44,578 bases of DNA from Caulochytrium protostelioides (taxonomy: Eukaryota; Chytridiomycota; Caulochytriomycetes; Caulochytriales; Caulochytriaceae), in assembly GCA_003615045.1 (NCBI GenBank), contig ML014263.1, positions 1 to 44,578 of the forward strand, read 5' to 3'. Positions 1 to 10,400 of this stretch are shown here, piece after piece. A model generated the notes under the pieces. The model was not told where the DNA came from. It searched no databases and was given only the letters and a program-made list of their open reading frames with translations. Within the stretch, counting starts at the first letter, position 1, and the number at the start of each line of letters is the position of its first letter. A program made the position numbers and the translations under genes.

Positions 1-1623
1 ATGGCAAACAGGAAGACAGCGAGCTAGCCAACAGAGAGAGCGAGAAAAGCAAGGCGAGCGTAGAAGGCAAGGGGTTGCCCAGGAGGAGAGGCGAGAAAGA
101 GCTTAGGCGAACCCTTGCTGTGCTGCGGTCTTCATACTCAAGCGGAGCGAGGGCGGCATGAAGGGCCCTGTGAAGGTCGTCACTGTCGTTCCATTCATCC
201 ATCCTTCCGTCCGCATTATTCTACAGCGCCATGATATCTCGCTCTCGCTCTCTCCATCTCGCTACCCCTCTTTACATCTCGTACTGCCCCGTTAATCGGT
301 CATATAAAGTGTAACGGCTCCACCGACTCGGCGGCAGGCTGCGCTGAGGTCACGTCGGGCGGACGCGCTATAGCCGTTAGAGGAACCGTCTGGAATTCAG
401 CCAGCTGGGCAACTCCCGTCGGCTATGCTGCTAGCCGCGAGGTCGTGCCGCATGCATGATATGCGCAGGGCTCGTGATGACGGCTTGGAGCCTGCAGCAA
501 GACGCGCCCCCCTCGCCCCCGTGAGGGTGGTCCGCCGCATTGGGTATGTACAACACCGCTAGATCCCTGGAAACGAGGCCAGTGAGTTCAGGAGCTCAAG
601 ATTCCCGGATTCGTGGTCATGGCCATATCAGGAAGATCTGGATAATCCCTTATACTTGAGCGCGAACTTAATGGCTTCGTTTCCAGGGATCTAGCGGTGT
701 TGTGCATACCCTTTTCGGCGGAGCTCATTGCGCACTCTCCTGTTAGGCGGAGCCTAATTGAGCAGGGTTGTCACGGGCCCTTGTTAGTGCAGCCCGTGTG
801 TGGCTCAGTTGCCCAGTGGCTCAGCTAGATCGCGCCCCTTGCCCCACCGGGGAAGCGAGTGTGCGTGGCTTGGACATCGAGGTCGGCCGAAAAAGTCCGC
901 TCGGAGCGGCAGCTCCGATAGTCCGACGCCCGTGAGCGGGCGGGCGTGTGAGCCTGTGACGGCAGGCGTGCCCGGACTCGTGGAGCAGCCAAACCACGAC
1001 AACGGAAGCAGTCGGAGATGCGATGATGTGCGTTCCTTTTTCTTACGCACCTAAAGCCGGCGTTGTCGTCAATACGGCAAGCCTTGGCCTCGCTGTGGTC
1101 GGCACGAGCGCGGTGTTTATCGTTACCCAGCGCCGCCTTATGTTGTCGTCCCACGCTGACTTATGCGTCTCTTTACCGGCTTCCTGCAATTTCCTCATCA
1201 CAGACATGGTCTTACTGTCAGCCCGGCTCCACCCCACCACAGCTGGCTGCCCTTCTCTTGTTTCTTTGATTGTTTCGCGCGCTGCCTCGCGCTACTCCTC
1301 TGCCGCCGTTGCTCGCCTCCTGTGACGGGTGCAGCGATCGCGCTGTTCTGCGAAGGTCGTGGCCCGAGAATATCATTCGTCGGAAGACGGTCGACACCTC
1401 ACTTGGACGTCAGCTCGCTGGCCGTGTGCCCCCCCTGTATCTCCGACAAGCGGTCGTCTGGGTTGGCCCTTGCGGCTAGCTTTGCTTCTGCTCTCGAGGG
1501 TTATCGCCGGGCGCGATACCGACGGCCCGAGCCTGACGGCCACCGCCTCGCCGACCCCGTGGGTGAATCTGTTCACCACGCCCTGGCTGATAACCCCGTC
1601 GTCTTTCTCATTTCGCGGTCACA
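1..1623. other. Left-end non-coding region upstream of UTP12
   Basis: I recognise no protein in either strand of this 1.6 kb stretch; the open frames are short, overlapping and without family motifs. The first 130 bases are purine-rich on the plus strand. A TATAAA lies at 303-308 but no plus-strand gene begins within the next kilobase, so its meaning is unclear. The long inverted repeat at 531-722 is listed separately. The last 300 bases before the UTP12 start are pyrimidine-rich and probably hold its promoter and 5' leader. Confidence 0.5.
531..722. repeat. Long imperfect inverted repeat (hairpin, MITE-like)
   Basis: Bases 542-581 are the reverse complement of 672-711 with two mismatches over 40 bp. 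Pairing resumes outside a four-base bulge with 531-537 against 716-722. It also continues imperfectly into the 90-base centre, where AGTTC...CTCAAG near 585-600 mirrors CTTGAG...GAACT near 655-668. The whole element is about 190 bp, has no coding capacity and shows no clear flanking target duplication. It could be a miniature inverted-repeat transposon, a hairpin RNA source or a recombination remnant; I saw no second copy in this window. Confidence 0.7.
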
Positions 1624-4600
1624 ATGGTCAAGCTATACCAGAAGTATGAGTGCGCCTCGACGTTCGGCCTGATCAACACGCCACAGTCGAATGTACTCAC
1701 GCTCGGCCCGAAGACCTACACGGCGCAACTTGAGAATGTCGGCGTATGGAACAGCCGCACCGGCGCGCTGGTGATGACATGGAAGGATCCGGAGAACACG
1801 TCGGAAGTCGTGCTGTTGGCGGCATCGCCCGACGGCACCCGCATCGCCTCGGGCCATGTCGACGGATCCATCCGCCTGTGGGACGTTGACGCGCAGTCGC
1901 TTGTCACCGTCTTCGAGGGCCACCGCTCGGCGGTCGTCTCGATGGCGTTCACGCCCGACGGCGCCATGCTTGCTTCGGGTTCCCGAGACACTACGATCGT
2001 GATCTGGGACCTCGTGGAGCTCCGTGGCTCCCATCGTCTCCGCGGCCATCGCGATGCCGTTACCCAGGTGCTGTTCCTACCCGCGATCACGGTCTCGGAC
2101 CATCCGGACCTGCTGGCGCAGCCGGGGCTCGGTAATCTGGCTGATTTGGGCGATGCTGCGGTGCTGCTATCGGCGAGCAAGGACTCCCTCATCAAGATCT
2201 GGGATCTGAACACACAGCACTGCGTCGACACGACCATGGCCCACCAGCCCGATGTCTCGGCCATGCTGTGGGTACCTGAGCTCAACGCGCTCCTGACCTC
2301 GGGCGGCGACGCCACCCTCAAGGTCTGGAACGTCGCGGTGGGACCTTTGCTTGTGCGCGTCCAGAACCCCGAGACCGGCGACCCCGCTGCGTCAACATTG
2401 GCCCCTGTCACGACGGTGGCGGCCTTGGCCGATACGCCGGCGCAGACCCTGCTGCAAACGCCCGTGCTGTCGCTCCTGGGCCAAATCGAACATGCCATCG
2501 GCGACCGCATCACCGGCATCACGCTCGCACCCGACGCCGTGCCGGCGCTGATTGTTCACGGCTACGACAAGACCATCCAGCTTTTCCGGATCATTTCAGA
2601 AGATGACTTGAAACGCAAGCTGAAACGCCGCATGAAGCGCCGTCGCGAGAAGCGCGCCCAGGCCACTGGCGGCAGTCAACCTGACGCTGCGGCGGATGCC
2701 GAGCCTGAACCAGAACCGGTGGTCACAGCCCTTGACCGCCTCACGCGGTGGGGCCAGTTCCGCACGACCGGCAAGATCCGGTCCGTAAGCCACGCCAATG
2801 TGCTCCACCCGAGTGACGGAGCCTTCTTGCTGACTGTGGCGCTGACGACCAACGCGCTCGAAGTCTACCGCGTGGATACGCGCACCACCTCGGCCGATGA
2901 GTTTGCCACGCTCGCGCATCGCAACGCGTTGCCCGGCCACCGCAGCGATGTCCGTGCGGTCGCCCTGAGCACGACCGAAGATCTTATTTTGTCGACGTCG
3001 CAGGACGAAGCCAAGGTCTGGAACCGCCGCACTCAGACCTGTGTCTCGTCGTTCTCGGCCGCCTCGGGTCTCGGCGTGTGCTGCATGTTTGTTCCAGGCA
3101 ACAAGATGTTCCTGGTGGGCACCAAACAGGGCACACTGGAGCTCTTTGATATCGCATCCAACCAGCACGTCTGGTCGCTGCCGGCGCACGAAGGCGCGGT
3201 GTGGTCTATGCAGATGACGAACGACCGCACAGGTTTTGTGACCGGCTCTGCCGACAAAACGGTCAAGTTCTGGGAATTCGCACTGGAGGAAGTCCCGCTA
3301 ATGGACAGCAGCGATATCGCCGGTGTTGAGCTCGCCGGGCCCATGCCGACACGCCGCATGCTCAGTGTCAACCATACTCGTACGCTGAAAATGACCGAAG
3401 AAGTCCTGGCCGTCGCTTTGTCGCCTGACGACCAGTTCCTCGCGGTCTCCCTGCTGGACAGCACCGTCAAAGTCTTTTACCTGGACTCGCTGAAGTTCTT
3501 CTTATCACTGTACGGCCACAAGCTGCCCGTGCTGTCGATGGCGATCGCAAGCGACAGCACGATCATTGCGACCGCCTCGGCCGACAAAACAATCAAGCTG
3601 TGGGGTCTTGATTTCGGCGACTGCCACCGCAGCTGGAACGCCCACAACGAATCCGTCATTTCCATTGCCTTTGTCTGGGGTACCCACTACCTCTTCTCGG
3701 CGGGTAAAGACGGTGTGCTCAAGTACTGGGACGGCGACCACGGTGTGCTTCTGCAGGCGCTGCCTGGCCACCAGAGCGAGCTGTGGTGCTTAGCGGTCGG
3801 CAAGTATGGCAACACGGTCGTAACCGGCTCCAAAGACCGCAGCTTGCGCATCTGGTCCAAGACCGAAGACCTCTTTGTGCCCGAGGAAGAGCGCGACGAC
3901 CAGCTGGAACGCATGCACGATCTCGAAATGACGGCGCGCGCCGACCGCTTCGCGAACACGGGCGGCATTGGGTCCGGCGTCACGCCCGACGACGCGGCGG
4001 CCACCGGCGCGTTGGTGAGCGCCGATGCCGCGGCGCTCGCTGAACGTGGCGACGCCACCAAGAAGACTCTCGAAGCGCTTCGCGCTACCGACCGGATTTT
4101 GGAGGCCCTTGAGGTGTGGGCCACCGACCGCCCGGCTCTCGATGCTTATGAGCGCGCTCTCGCTGTCGCCGCGTCGTCGTCGTCGTCATCGTCAGCGCCT
4201 GCGAAGCCGACGCCGTCCCCGTACATCATGGCGCTTGGTTTACGCGACACGCGGCCCGAGTTCTATGTGCTACATGTGATGCAGGCCGTCCGCTCGGGTG
4301 ACCTGGAAGAAGCGCTGGTGAGTCTCGCGTTCGCCAAAGTCACCGACCTACTGCACGTGGTGGCGTTCTGGTGCCGCATGGAATGGGAGCCCACGTTTGC
4401 GGCGCGCGTGCTGTTCGCCCTGCTGCGCATGCACCAGCGCACGATTGCGAGCACCCGGACCTTGCGCACTACGATGGCACAGATCCGCACGGACCTTAGC
4501 GCGACCTTGCGCCGACAGCGCGACCTGCTGGGCTGGAACGTCGCGGCACTCTCCTTCCTCGACCGCCACCGCGCGCAGGCCGAAGCGGCCCGCGTCTTTA

Positions 4601-4740
4601 TCGACGACGGCGCCACGCGCCGCTCCGCGCCAACTGGCACGGTCGAAGGCGTCACGCAGGCCCTGCAGACCGTTCATATTCACGGCAGCAAGAAGGCCAC
4701 GGCCGCTGCGAAGCGCAAGCGTCTGATCATCACCCAATAA
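1624..4740 (+). CDS. UTP12: UTP12/DIP2/WDR3, SSU processome WD40 protein
   Basis: This 1038-residue protein is a homologue of yeast Dip2/Utp12 and human WDR3, a UTP-B component of the nucleolar small-subunit processome that acts with U3 snoRNA in 18S rRNA maturation. The start MVKLYQKYE, the many GH...WD repeats (SGHVDGSIRLWD near residue 80, TGSADKTVKFWEF near 540) and the C-terminal helical Utp12 domain (about 865-985, containing EALVSLAFAKVTDLLHVV) fit the family. Two WD40 propellers, about residues 10-325 and 375-770, are joined by a basic segment (330-346) and an acidic, Pro-rich linker. A run of serines lies near 851-858. The very C-terminus is basic, as expected for a nucleolar RNP protein. 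The length is slightly above the yeast and human proteins (about 940). The frame is uninterrupted. BRX1 follows on the same strand. Confidence 0.95.
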   Translation: MVKLYQKYECASTFGLINTPQSNVLTLGPKTYTAQLENVGVWNSRTGALVMTWKDPENTSEVVLLAASPDGTRIASGHVDGSIRLWDVDAQSLVTVFEGHRSAVVSMAFTPDGAMLASGSRDTTIVIWDLVELRGSHRLRGHRDAVTQVLFLPAITVSDHPDLLAQPGLGNLADLGDAAVLLSASKDSLIKIWDLNTQHCVDTTMAHQPDVSAMLWVPELNALLTSGGDATLKVWNVAVGPLLVRVQNPETGDPAASTLAPVTTVAALADTPAQTLLQTPVLSLLGQIEHAIGDRITGITLAPDAVPALIVHGYDKTIQLFRIISEDDLKRKLKRRMKRRREKRAQATGGSQPDAAADAEPEPEPVVTALDRLTRWGQFRTTGKIRSVSHANVLHPSDGAFLLTVALTTNALEVYRVDTRTTSADEFATLAHRNALPGHRSDVRAVALSTTEDLILSTSQDEAKVWNRRTQTCVSSFSAASGLGVCCMFVPGNKMFLVGTKQGTLELFDIASNQHVWSLPAHEGAVWSMQMTNDRTGFVTGSADKTVKFWEFALEEVPLMDSSDIAGVELAGPMPTRRMLSVNHTRTLKMTEEVLAVALSPDDQFLAVSLLDSTVKVFYLDSLKFFLSLYGHKLPVLSMAIASDSTIIATASADKTIKLWGLDFGDCHRSWNAHNESVISIAFVWGTHYLFSAGKDGVLKYWDGDHGVLLQALPGHQSELWCLAVGKYGNTVVTGSKDRSLRIWSKTEDLFVPEEERDDQLERMHDLEMTARADRFANTGGIGSGVTPDDAAATGALVSADAAALAERGDATKKTLEALRATDRILEALEVWATDRPALDAYERALAVAASSSSSSSAPAKPTPSPYIMALGLRDTRPEFYVLHVMQAVRSGDLEEALVSLAFAKVTDLLHVVAFWCRMEWEPTFAARVLFALLRMHQRTIASTRTLRTTMAQIRTDLSATLRRQRDLLGWNVAALSFLDRHRAQAEAARVFIDDGATRRSAPTGTVEGVTQALQTVHIHGSKKATAAAKRKRLIITQ

Positions 4741-5531
4741 TTCTTTTGATCCCCTTGATGTCCTTTTATAAATTCACTCATCCTACCGGATCTGACCGGA
4801 GCTGAAGGATCGCGTCGACGCTGCCTGCTAGTATGCGAGGGCATCGTTCGGCGAGCGGTGTTACGGCGGGCGCCCCAGCTGGCTCTCGCGTTCTTATGCG
4901 GCGCAGCGGAGCGACAATGCCGCAGGCGCCAGACAGCAGTGAGACGGCTGGGCCCGAGAAAGGCGGGAAAGGGCCGGGAAGCGGGGCTAGCGGAGTTGGA
5001 AGGGGTCGAGCGGGGTCCGTTCAATTTTATGTCGTATGCTGGATGCGCTTCCCAACGCCGCCACGCCACGACGACTCCCGAGTCCGGCGGAGTCTGCGAG
5101 CGGCCGTCAACGGCGGCGCCATCGGCGGGATAGGTCCGGTGAAGCGAGCGGACGCCCGGCGGCGGGTCGCTGAAACCCTGCCGCTGGGCCACGCGAGAGA
5201 CGAGATGGTGAGTCGTGCGGTTCAAGCTGTTGGCTCCTAAGAAGAGAATGGGGTCTCGCTCCTCCTATTGCCTGCGTCGCCCTGCGTGGACCACGCAAGC
5301 CTCGCAAGACTCCGCTCCGCTTCTCTGAGCTATTTTCGGCGACGCTGCCATCTTCCGACGTCTTGTCCCAGTTCCACTGTTTGTTGTAACTTCGGATCGG
5401 CTACAATTCCGACAGCGCTCCTTCTTCTTCCCCGTTATACCGTGATACCATCCGGCACCTCGCGTCTTCCGTTCTTTTTTCCGTCGTTTGGTCGGACTTG
5501 CTTGACCTCCCATTCACACCCTTCCGCCACG
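4741..5531. other. UTP12-BRX1 intergenic spacer and BRX1 leader
   Basis: No gene is recognised in these 791 bases. An AT-rich patch just after the UTP12 stop (TTTTATAAATTC near 4764) could belong to its 3' end formation. The BRX1 frame stays open upstream to 5268 but without an ATG, and the 110 bases before the BRX1 ATG are very pyrimidine-rich (runs such as CTTCTTCTTCCCC), resembling a 5' leader. A GTGAGT at 5208 could be a donor for a 5'-leader intron (possible acceptor CAG near 5415), but this is unsupported by coding signal. Confidence 0.4.
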
Positions 5532-6842
5532 ATGCCGGATATGGAGGTTTCTTTGAGCGAACGCTACCACCAGGCGCTCGAACGCAAGCAGCGCCGCGAG
5601 TTGACCCATGCGAGTGGCACGAGCGGTGAGGGCCGCGGCATGAGCGACGACGAGGACGGCTCGGACGCTTCCGACAACTCGGTCAACAGCGTCGATGATG
5701 ACGAGGACCACGACAGCGACGAGGACCGCGCCCCGCGGCCCACCGGTCGCAAGGCCCTGTTTGCCAGCACCGAGCGCGCCGCCCGCAAGCGCTCCGCCGC
5801 TGAGACTTTTTCGGACGCCGAGGACCACGGCGACCACCCGAGCGGCTCCGACAACGACGACGACGAGGTCTTGTCAGAGTTCGACGAGGAGGACCCCGAC
5901 GAAGACGCCTTGGCGGCGGCCGCTGCGGCGGCCGAAGCCGAGGCCGAGGCTGAGGCCGAGGCCGAGGCCGATGAGCAGGAAGACGCGGCCCCCAAGTTCG
6001 CTGAGGACGATGTGAGCCCTGCGGCCGTGGCGCACCGCAACCGCCAGCGCGTGCTGATGCTGGCGTCGCGCGGCATCACGGCGCGATACCGCCACTTCAT
6101 GAAAGATCTCTTTGCGCTGATGCCGCACGCGAAGCAGGAGACGAAGCTCGACATCGTCGGCGCGCTGCCCGTGCTCAACGAGCTTGCCGAGCTGAACAAC
6201 TGCAACAACTGTGTGTTCTTCGAGACACGCCGGCACATGGATTTGTACATGTGGGTTGCGAAGACGCCGAATGGGCCGTCAGTGAAGTTCGAGGTACAGA
6301 ACCTGCACACGATGGACGAGATGTCGCTGATGGGCAACTGTCTGAAGGGCTCGCGGCCGGTGCTCGCGTTCGACAAGGCTTTTGACAGCGAGCCGCAGTG
6401 GCAGCTACTGAAGGAGCTGCTCACGCAGGTGTTTGCGGTGCCGAAGACGTCGCGCAAGATCAAGCCATTCGTGGACCACGTGATGAACTTCTCGCTCGTG
6501 GACAACCGCATCTGGGTCCGCAACTACCAGATCGTTCACGAAGCCGATGCCGCGGAGGTGCTTGCGACCCGCAAGGGCAAGCATTTCGACCCGGACAGCC
6601 TCGACATGGAGGAGATTGGCCCGCGCTTTGTCTTGAATCCCATCCGCGTGTTCGACCGCGCCTTCGGTGGCATGACGCTGTACCTCAACCCGAACTACGT
6701 GACGCCCTCGGCGATCCGCGCCGTCGAGAAGGCCAAGCACGGCAACCGGTACCAGGAGCGCGTCGCCAGCATCGAGGCCAAGATCCTCAAGACGCAGCTG
6801 ACCATGCTGCCCAAGGACCCGCTGGAAGAGGTCTTTGAATAA
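5532..6842 (+). CDS. BRX1: BRX1 ribosome biogenesis protein (Brix domain)
   Basis: This 436-residue protein matches Brx1/BRIX1, a nucleolar factor needed for early 60S (27S pre-rRNA) assembly. The Brix domain runs from about residue 173 (RVLMLASRGITARYRHFMKD) to about 405. Family hallmarks are visible: CNNCVFFETRRHMDLYMW, GNCLKGSRPVLAFDKAF, KPFVDHVMNFSLVDNRIWVR and EEIGPRFVLNPIRVF with FGGMTLY. The protein ends MLPKDPLEEVFE, like other Brx1 proteins. The N-terminal 170 residues are a low-complexity acidic extension (Asp/Glu/Ser-rich with an alternating Glu-Ala run near 135-150), longer than in yeast or human. I chose ATG 5532 (MPDMEVSLSERY) because it is the first ATG of the frame and follows a pyrimidine-rich leader. 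It lies downstream of UTP12 on the same strand and meets AlaRS tail to tail. Confidence 0.95.
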   Translation: MPDMEVSLSERYHQALERKQRRELTHASGTSGEGRGMSDDEDGSDASDNSVNSVDDDEDHDSDEDRAPRPTGRKALFASTERAARKRSAAETFSDAEDHGDHPSGSDNDDDEVLSEFDEEDPDEDALAAAAAAAEAEAEAEAEAEADEQEDAAPKFAEDDVSPAAVAHRNRQRVLMLASRGITARYRHFMKDLFALMPHAKQETKLDIVGALPVLNELAELNNCNNCVFFETRRHMDLYMWVAKTPNGPSVKFEVQNLHTMDEMSLMGNCLKGSRPVLAFDKAFDSEPQWQLLKELLTQVFAVPKTSRKIKPFVDHVMNFSLVDNRIWVRNYQIVHEADAAEVLATRKGKHFDPDSLDMEEIGPRFVLNPIRVFDRAFGGMTLYLNPNYVTPSAIRAVEKAKHGNRYQERVASIEAKILKTQLTMLPKDPLEEVFE

Positions 6843-7411
6843 GGCCCGCGCGGCCTGGGACGCACCGCATCTGGCGCACCACATGTCACCGTGATGACTG
6901 TTTGGTGTTGGTTTCCCTGTCGCTCGGGGGGTTTCAGCGCTCCGTCCCTCCCTCCCTCTCTCTTTCTTTGTTCCTACAAGTCTAATTTAATTGTTTCGCT
7001 TTCCTTTCTGGTAGTGCCTCGGCGACGGCGGAACGTGCGATTTGGAAGGTGGGTTGCTGGGTTGGATAAGTGTGGATGATTGATTGAGAAAGCGATAAAT
7101 ATGATCCGACAGAAAGGAGGGGGCCCGCTCGCTCGCTCGTCGTCGTCGTGGGGGTGGCGGTGGCGGTGGGAAGCCCAGGACAGCAGCATCCAACCCTGGA
7201 CGGGCACAGCAGCCACGTGGCAGGCCCTTCGATGATCGGATCGCCTGAACTCGACCGGAGTGGATCGTGAATGATGGGGATGCTATTTATACGATGATTT
7301 CGTCGTTTAAGAGACATGCGAGGCGTCTGAGAGAAAGAAATCGCGTGACCGCGATCGTGACCCCATGACGCGCCGTGGGAGCCTGACGCCAATGCGCGGG
7401 GTTCCGCCGGC
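6843..7411. other. Convergent 3' spacer between BRX1 and AlaRS
   Basis: This is a 569-base tail-to-tail interval with no recognisable gene. It contains pyrimidine-rich stretches just after BRX1 (CTCCCTCCCTCTCTCTTTC near 6950), an AT-richer patch near 7075-7105 and another near 7285, any of which could serve 3' end formation for the two genes. A short GTC trinucleotide run lies near 7140. Confidence 0.45.
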
Positions 7412-10400
7412 TTAGAGAGCGGCCACAAAGTCGCGGGCGGCTTTGAGCGCCGCTTGGACGTTCTCCTCGGTGACGGCGTCGCCCTGGACGGCGCCCGCCG
7501 CGTTCAGCGCACGGCCGTTACCCTTGCCGCCGAGCGGCGTGGCGACGGCGGCAACCCACTTCGTCGCGTCGAGGCCCTTCTCCTTGGCGAGTTCGGAGCC
7601 GACGACGGCCGCGTAGGTGACACGCTGGTCCTTGAGCTCGACGCCCATCACGAGGGCGGCACGGCGCGGCATGCGCGCGACGGTGCCAGTGGCGTCCTTG
7701 ACGGCCCGCGAGCCCGCGCCGACGTCGAAGCGCTGGATGTAGACGGCGGCCGCCAGGTCGATCGGGCCCTCCGTGGGCTCGGGCGCCGCAAAGAACGTCT
7801 TGACGTCCTCGACGGCGCGCTTCCCCTCAGCGGCCTTGCGGGCCTTCTCGGCATCGTCGAAGGTCTTCTTGACGGCGGCATGGGCGTCGCGCAGGCGGAG
7901 TTTGTCGAGCAGCGGGATGTCGGCGGCGTCGATGGCGCGCGTAGCGTCGCGGAGCGCGGCCTCCAGCTCGGGCCCGGCAAGGCGGGCCAGCGCGGCGACG
8001 CGGTAGTCCAGCTCGGCGACATTGCGCTGGAAGCGGGCGGCCGTCTCGCCGGTCACGGCGGTGATGCGGCGCACGCCCTTCGAAATGGACGCTTCCTCGG
8101 TGAGCAGGAGGCGCTTGATGTCGCTCGTGTTGCGCACGTGGGTGCCGCCGCAGAACTCGACGGGGCGCTCCATCCAGGCCGTGTTCTCGGGGTGGGCGAT
8201 GAGATCGTCGACGGGCACGCCGACCGAGACCACGCGGACGGGGTCCGGGTAGACCTCGCCGAACACGCAGCGCAGGCCGGCGATGTTGCGCGCGGACGCG
8301 AGCGGCACTTCCTTTGTGTAGACAGTGACACCCTCGGCGATCATGGAGTTGCAGAGGGTCTCGATCGACGCGAGCTGCTCGCGTGTCGGCGGCGAGCGGC
8401 ATGAGTACGAGAAGCGGAGTTTCTCGGCGGCGACGAGCGAGCCCTTCTGATCGACGCCGTCGCCGAGCACGGCGCGGAGCGCGGCGTTGAGGATGTGTGT
8501 GCCGGTGTGGTTGTGGCGCAGGGGCCAGCGGCGCAGCGCGTCAAAGGAGGCCTCGACAGTCTGGTCCACGCGGAGCGCGCCGAACTTGATGCGGCCGATG
8601 TGCAGCACGTAGCCGCCAAAGGCCTTGACGTCCTCGACGTGGAAGTCGAGCTCGCCCTCGACGAACAGGGCGCCCTGGTCGCCCTCCTGGCCACCGGCCT
8701 CGGCGTAGAAGCAGGTCTGGTCAAGGATCACGCCCACCAACGCGCCCTCCTTGGTGACCTCGTCGACGAAGGTCTTGGTCGCCGGGTCAAAGATCGCGAG
8801 CACGCGACCCTCGGTCTGCTCCTTGTGGAATTTGTCATTGTCCTGCGTGATGGGCACGTGGCGCTTCTGCAGGTCGCCGAGGGCGTGGATGTCGAGCTCG
8901 GGGCGGGCCTCGCCGCCTTCAAGGGTCTTGGTGACCTTTGAGCGCGCCTTGAAGTCGGCCTCGACCTGCGCGAACGCGGCTTCGTCGAATGTCAGGCCGG
9001 CCTCGTCGACCATGATGCGCGTCAGATCGACTGGGAAGCCGAACGTGTCGTACAGACGCCACACGGTCAGCGGCTCGACTTCGGTCTTGCCCTCGGCCTT
9101 CATCTTCTGCGTGACACTCGTGAAGAGGCGCTCGCCGCGGTCGAGCGTGCGGGCGAACGAGCGCTCCTCCTCGTCGAGCATCTCGACGAGGTCCTGGGGT
9201 CGCTGGCGAATCTCGGGGTAAACGTCGCCCATCTGCTCCACGACGACGCGCGAGAGGCGCGAGAAGAAGTTGCCCGTCGGCACGTCGAACTTCTTGCGGA
9301 TGTAGCGCGAGCCGCGGCGCAGGATGCGGCGCACCGTATAGCCGGCGCCCTCGTTGTCCGGGACGGCGCCGTCCGTGATTGCGAACGTGAGCGTGCGGAC
9401 GTGGTCGGCGACGACACGGTACGCGGTGTCGATGCCGTCCACATCATCATCGCCGACGCGGCCCGCGTAGGGGCGCGCGCCCGTCATGCGCTGGATCTCG
9501 TCCAGGATCGGCGTGAACACGTCCGTGTCGTAGTTCGAGCGCTTGTCCTGCAGAATCGACACCACGCGCTCGAAGCCCATGCCCGTGTCGACGTGCTTGT
9601 TGGGCAGCGGGCGCAGCGAACGGTCCTTCTCACGGTTGAACTCCATGAACACCAAGTTCCAGATCTCGAGGACGTCCGGGTCGTCCATGTTGACGAGGTG
9701 GGCAGCGTTGCGTCCGCCGATGCGGTCGTAGTGGATCTCGCTGCACCCGCCGCATGGGCCCTGGTCGCCCATCTCCCAGAAGTTGTCCTTCGCGGACCCC
9801 GGCAGAATGTGGTCCTCGGCGACGCCGACCTCCAGCCAGAGGTTGCGGGCCTCCAGATCAGGTGCCAGCTTAAGGGCCTCGTCGCCGCCAAAGTAGGTCA
9901 CGTACAGTCGGTCCTTGGGCATACCGTAGACGTTGGTCAGCAGGTCCCACGCGTAGGTGATGGCCTCACGCTTGAAGTAGTCGCCGAAGGACCAGTTGCC
10001 GAGCATCTCAAAGAAGGTGTGGTGGTAGGTGTCCTTGCCGACATCGTCGAGGTCATTGTGCTTGCCGCCCGCGCGGATGCACTTCTGCGCGTCCACGGCA
10101 CGCGTGAGCTGCGCCATGTCCGAGTGCGGGTCCACGACGCCGAGGAAAATGGGCTTGAACTGCGCCATCCCCGAGTTGGTGAACATGAGGGTCGGATCAT
10201 CATGGGGCACGGTCGAGCTGGACGGCACGATGGTGTGGTTGTGCTTGTCCGCAAAGTAGCTGATGTAGGCCTGGCGCACACGTGCGGCGGGCCACTCGAG
10301 CTGCGGCGGCGACGCGCCGCTGCTCTCGTTGCTTTGGTCGCCCGTCATGATAAAGCGAATCGGGAGGCCGAGGAACCGGGGAAGTGAGCGCGAGTGCTGA

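Noticed and set aside
303-308. TATAAA box
   Set aside because: No gene start within a suitable distance downstream; the nearest recognised CDS begins at 1624.
5208-5415. Possible 5'-leader intron of BRX1 (GTGAGT donor, CAG acceptor)
   Set aside because: It has plausible ends only; it is outside coding sequence, so nothing in the sequence tests it.
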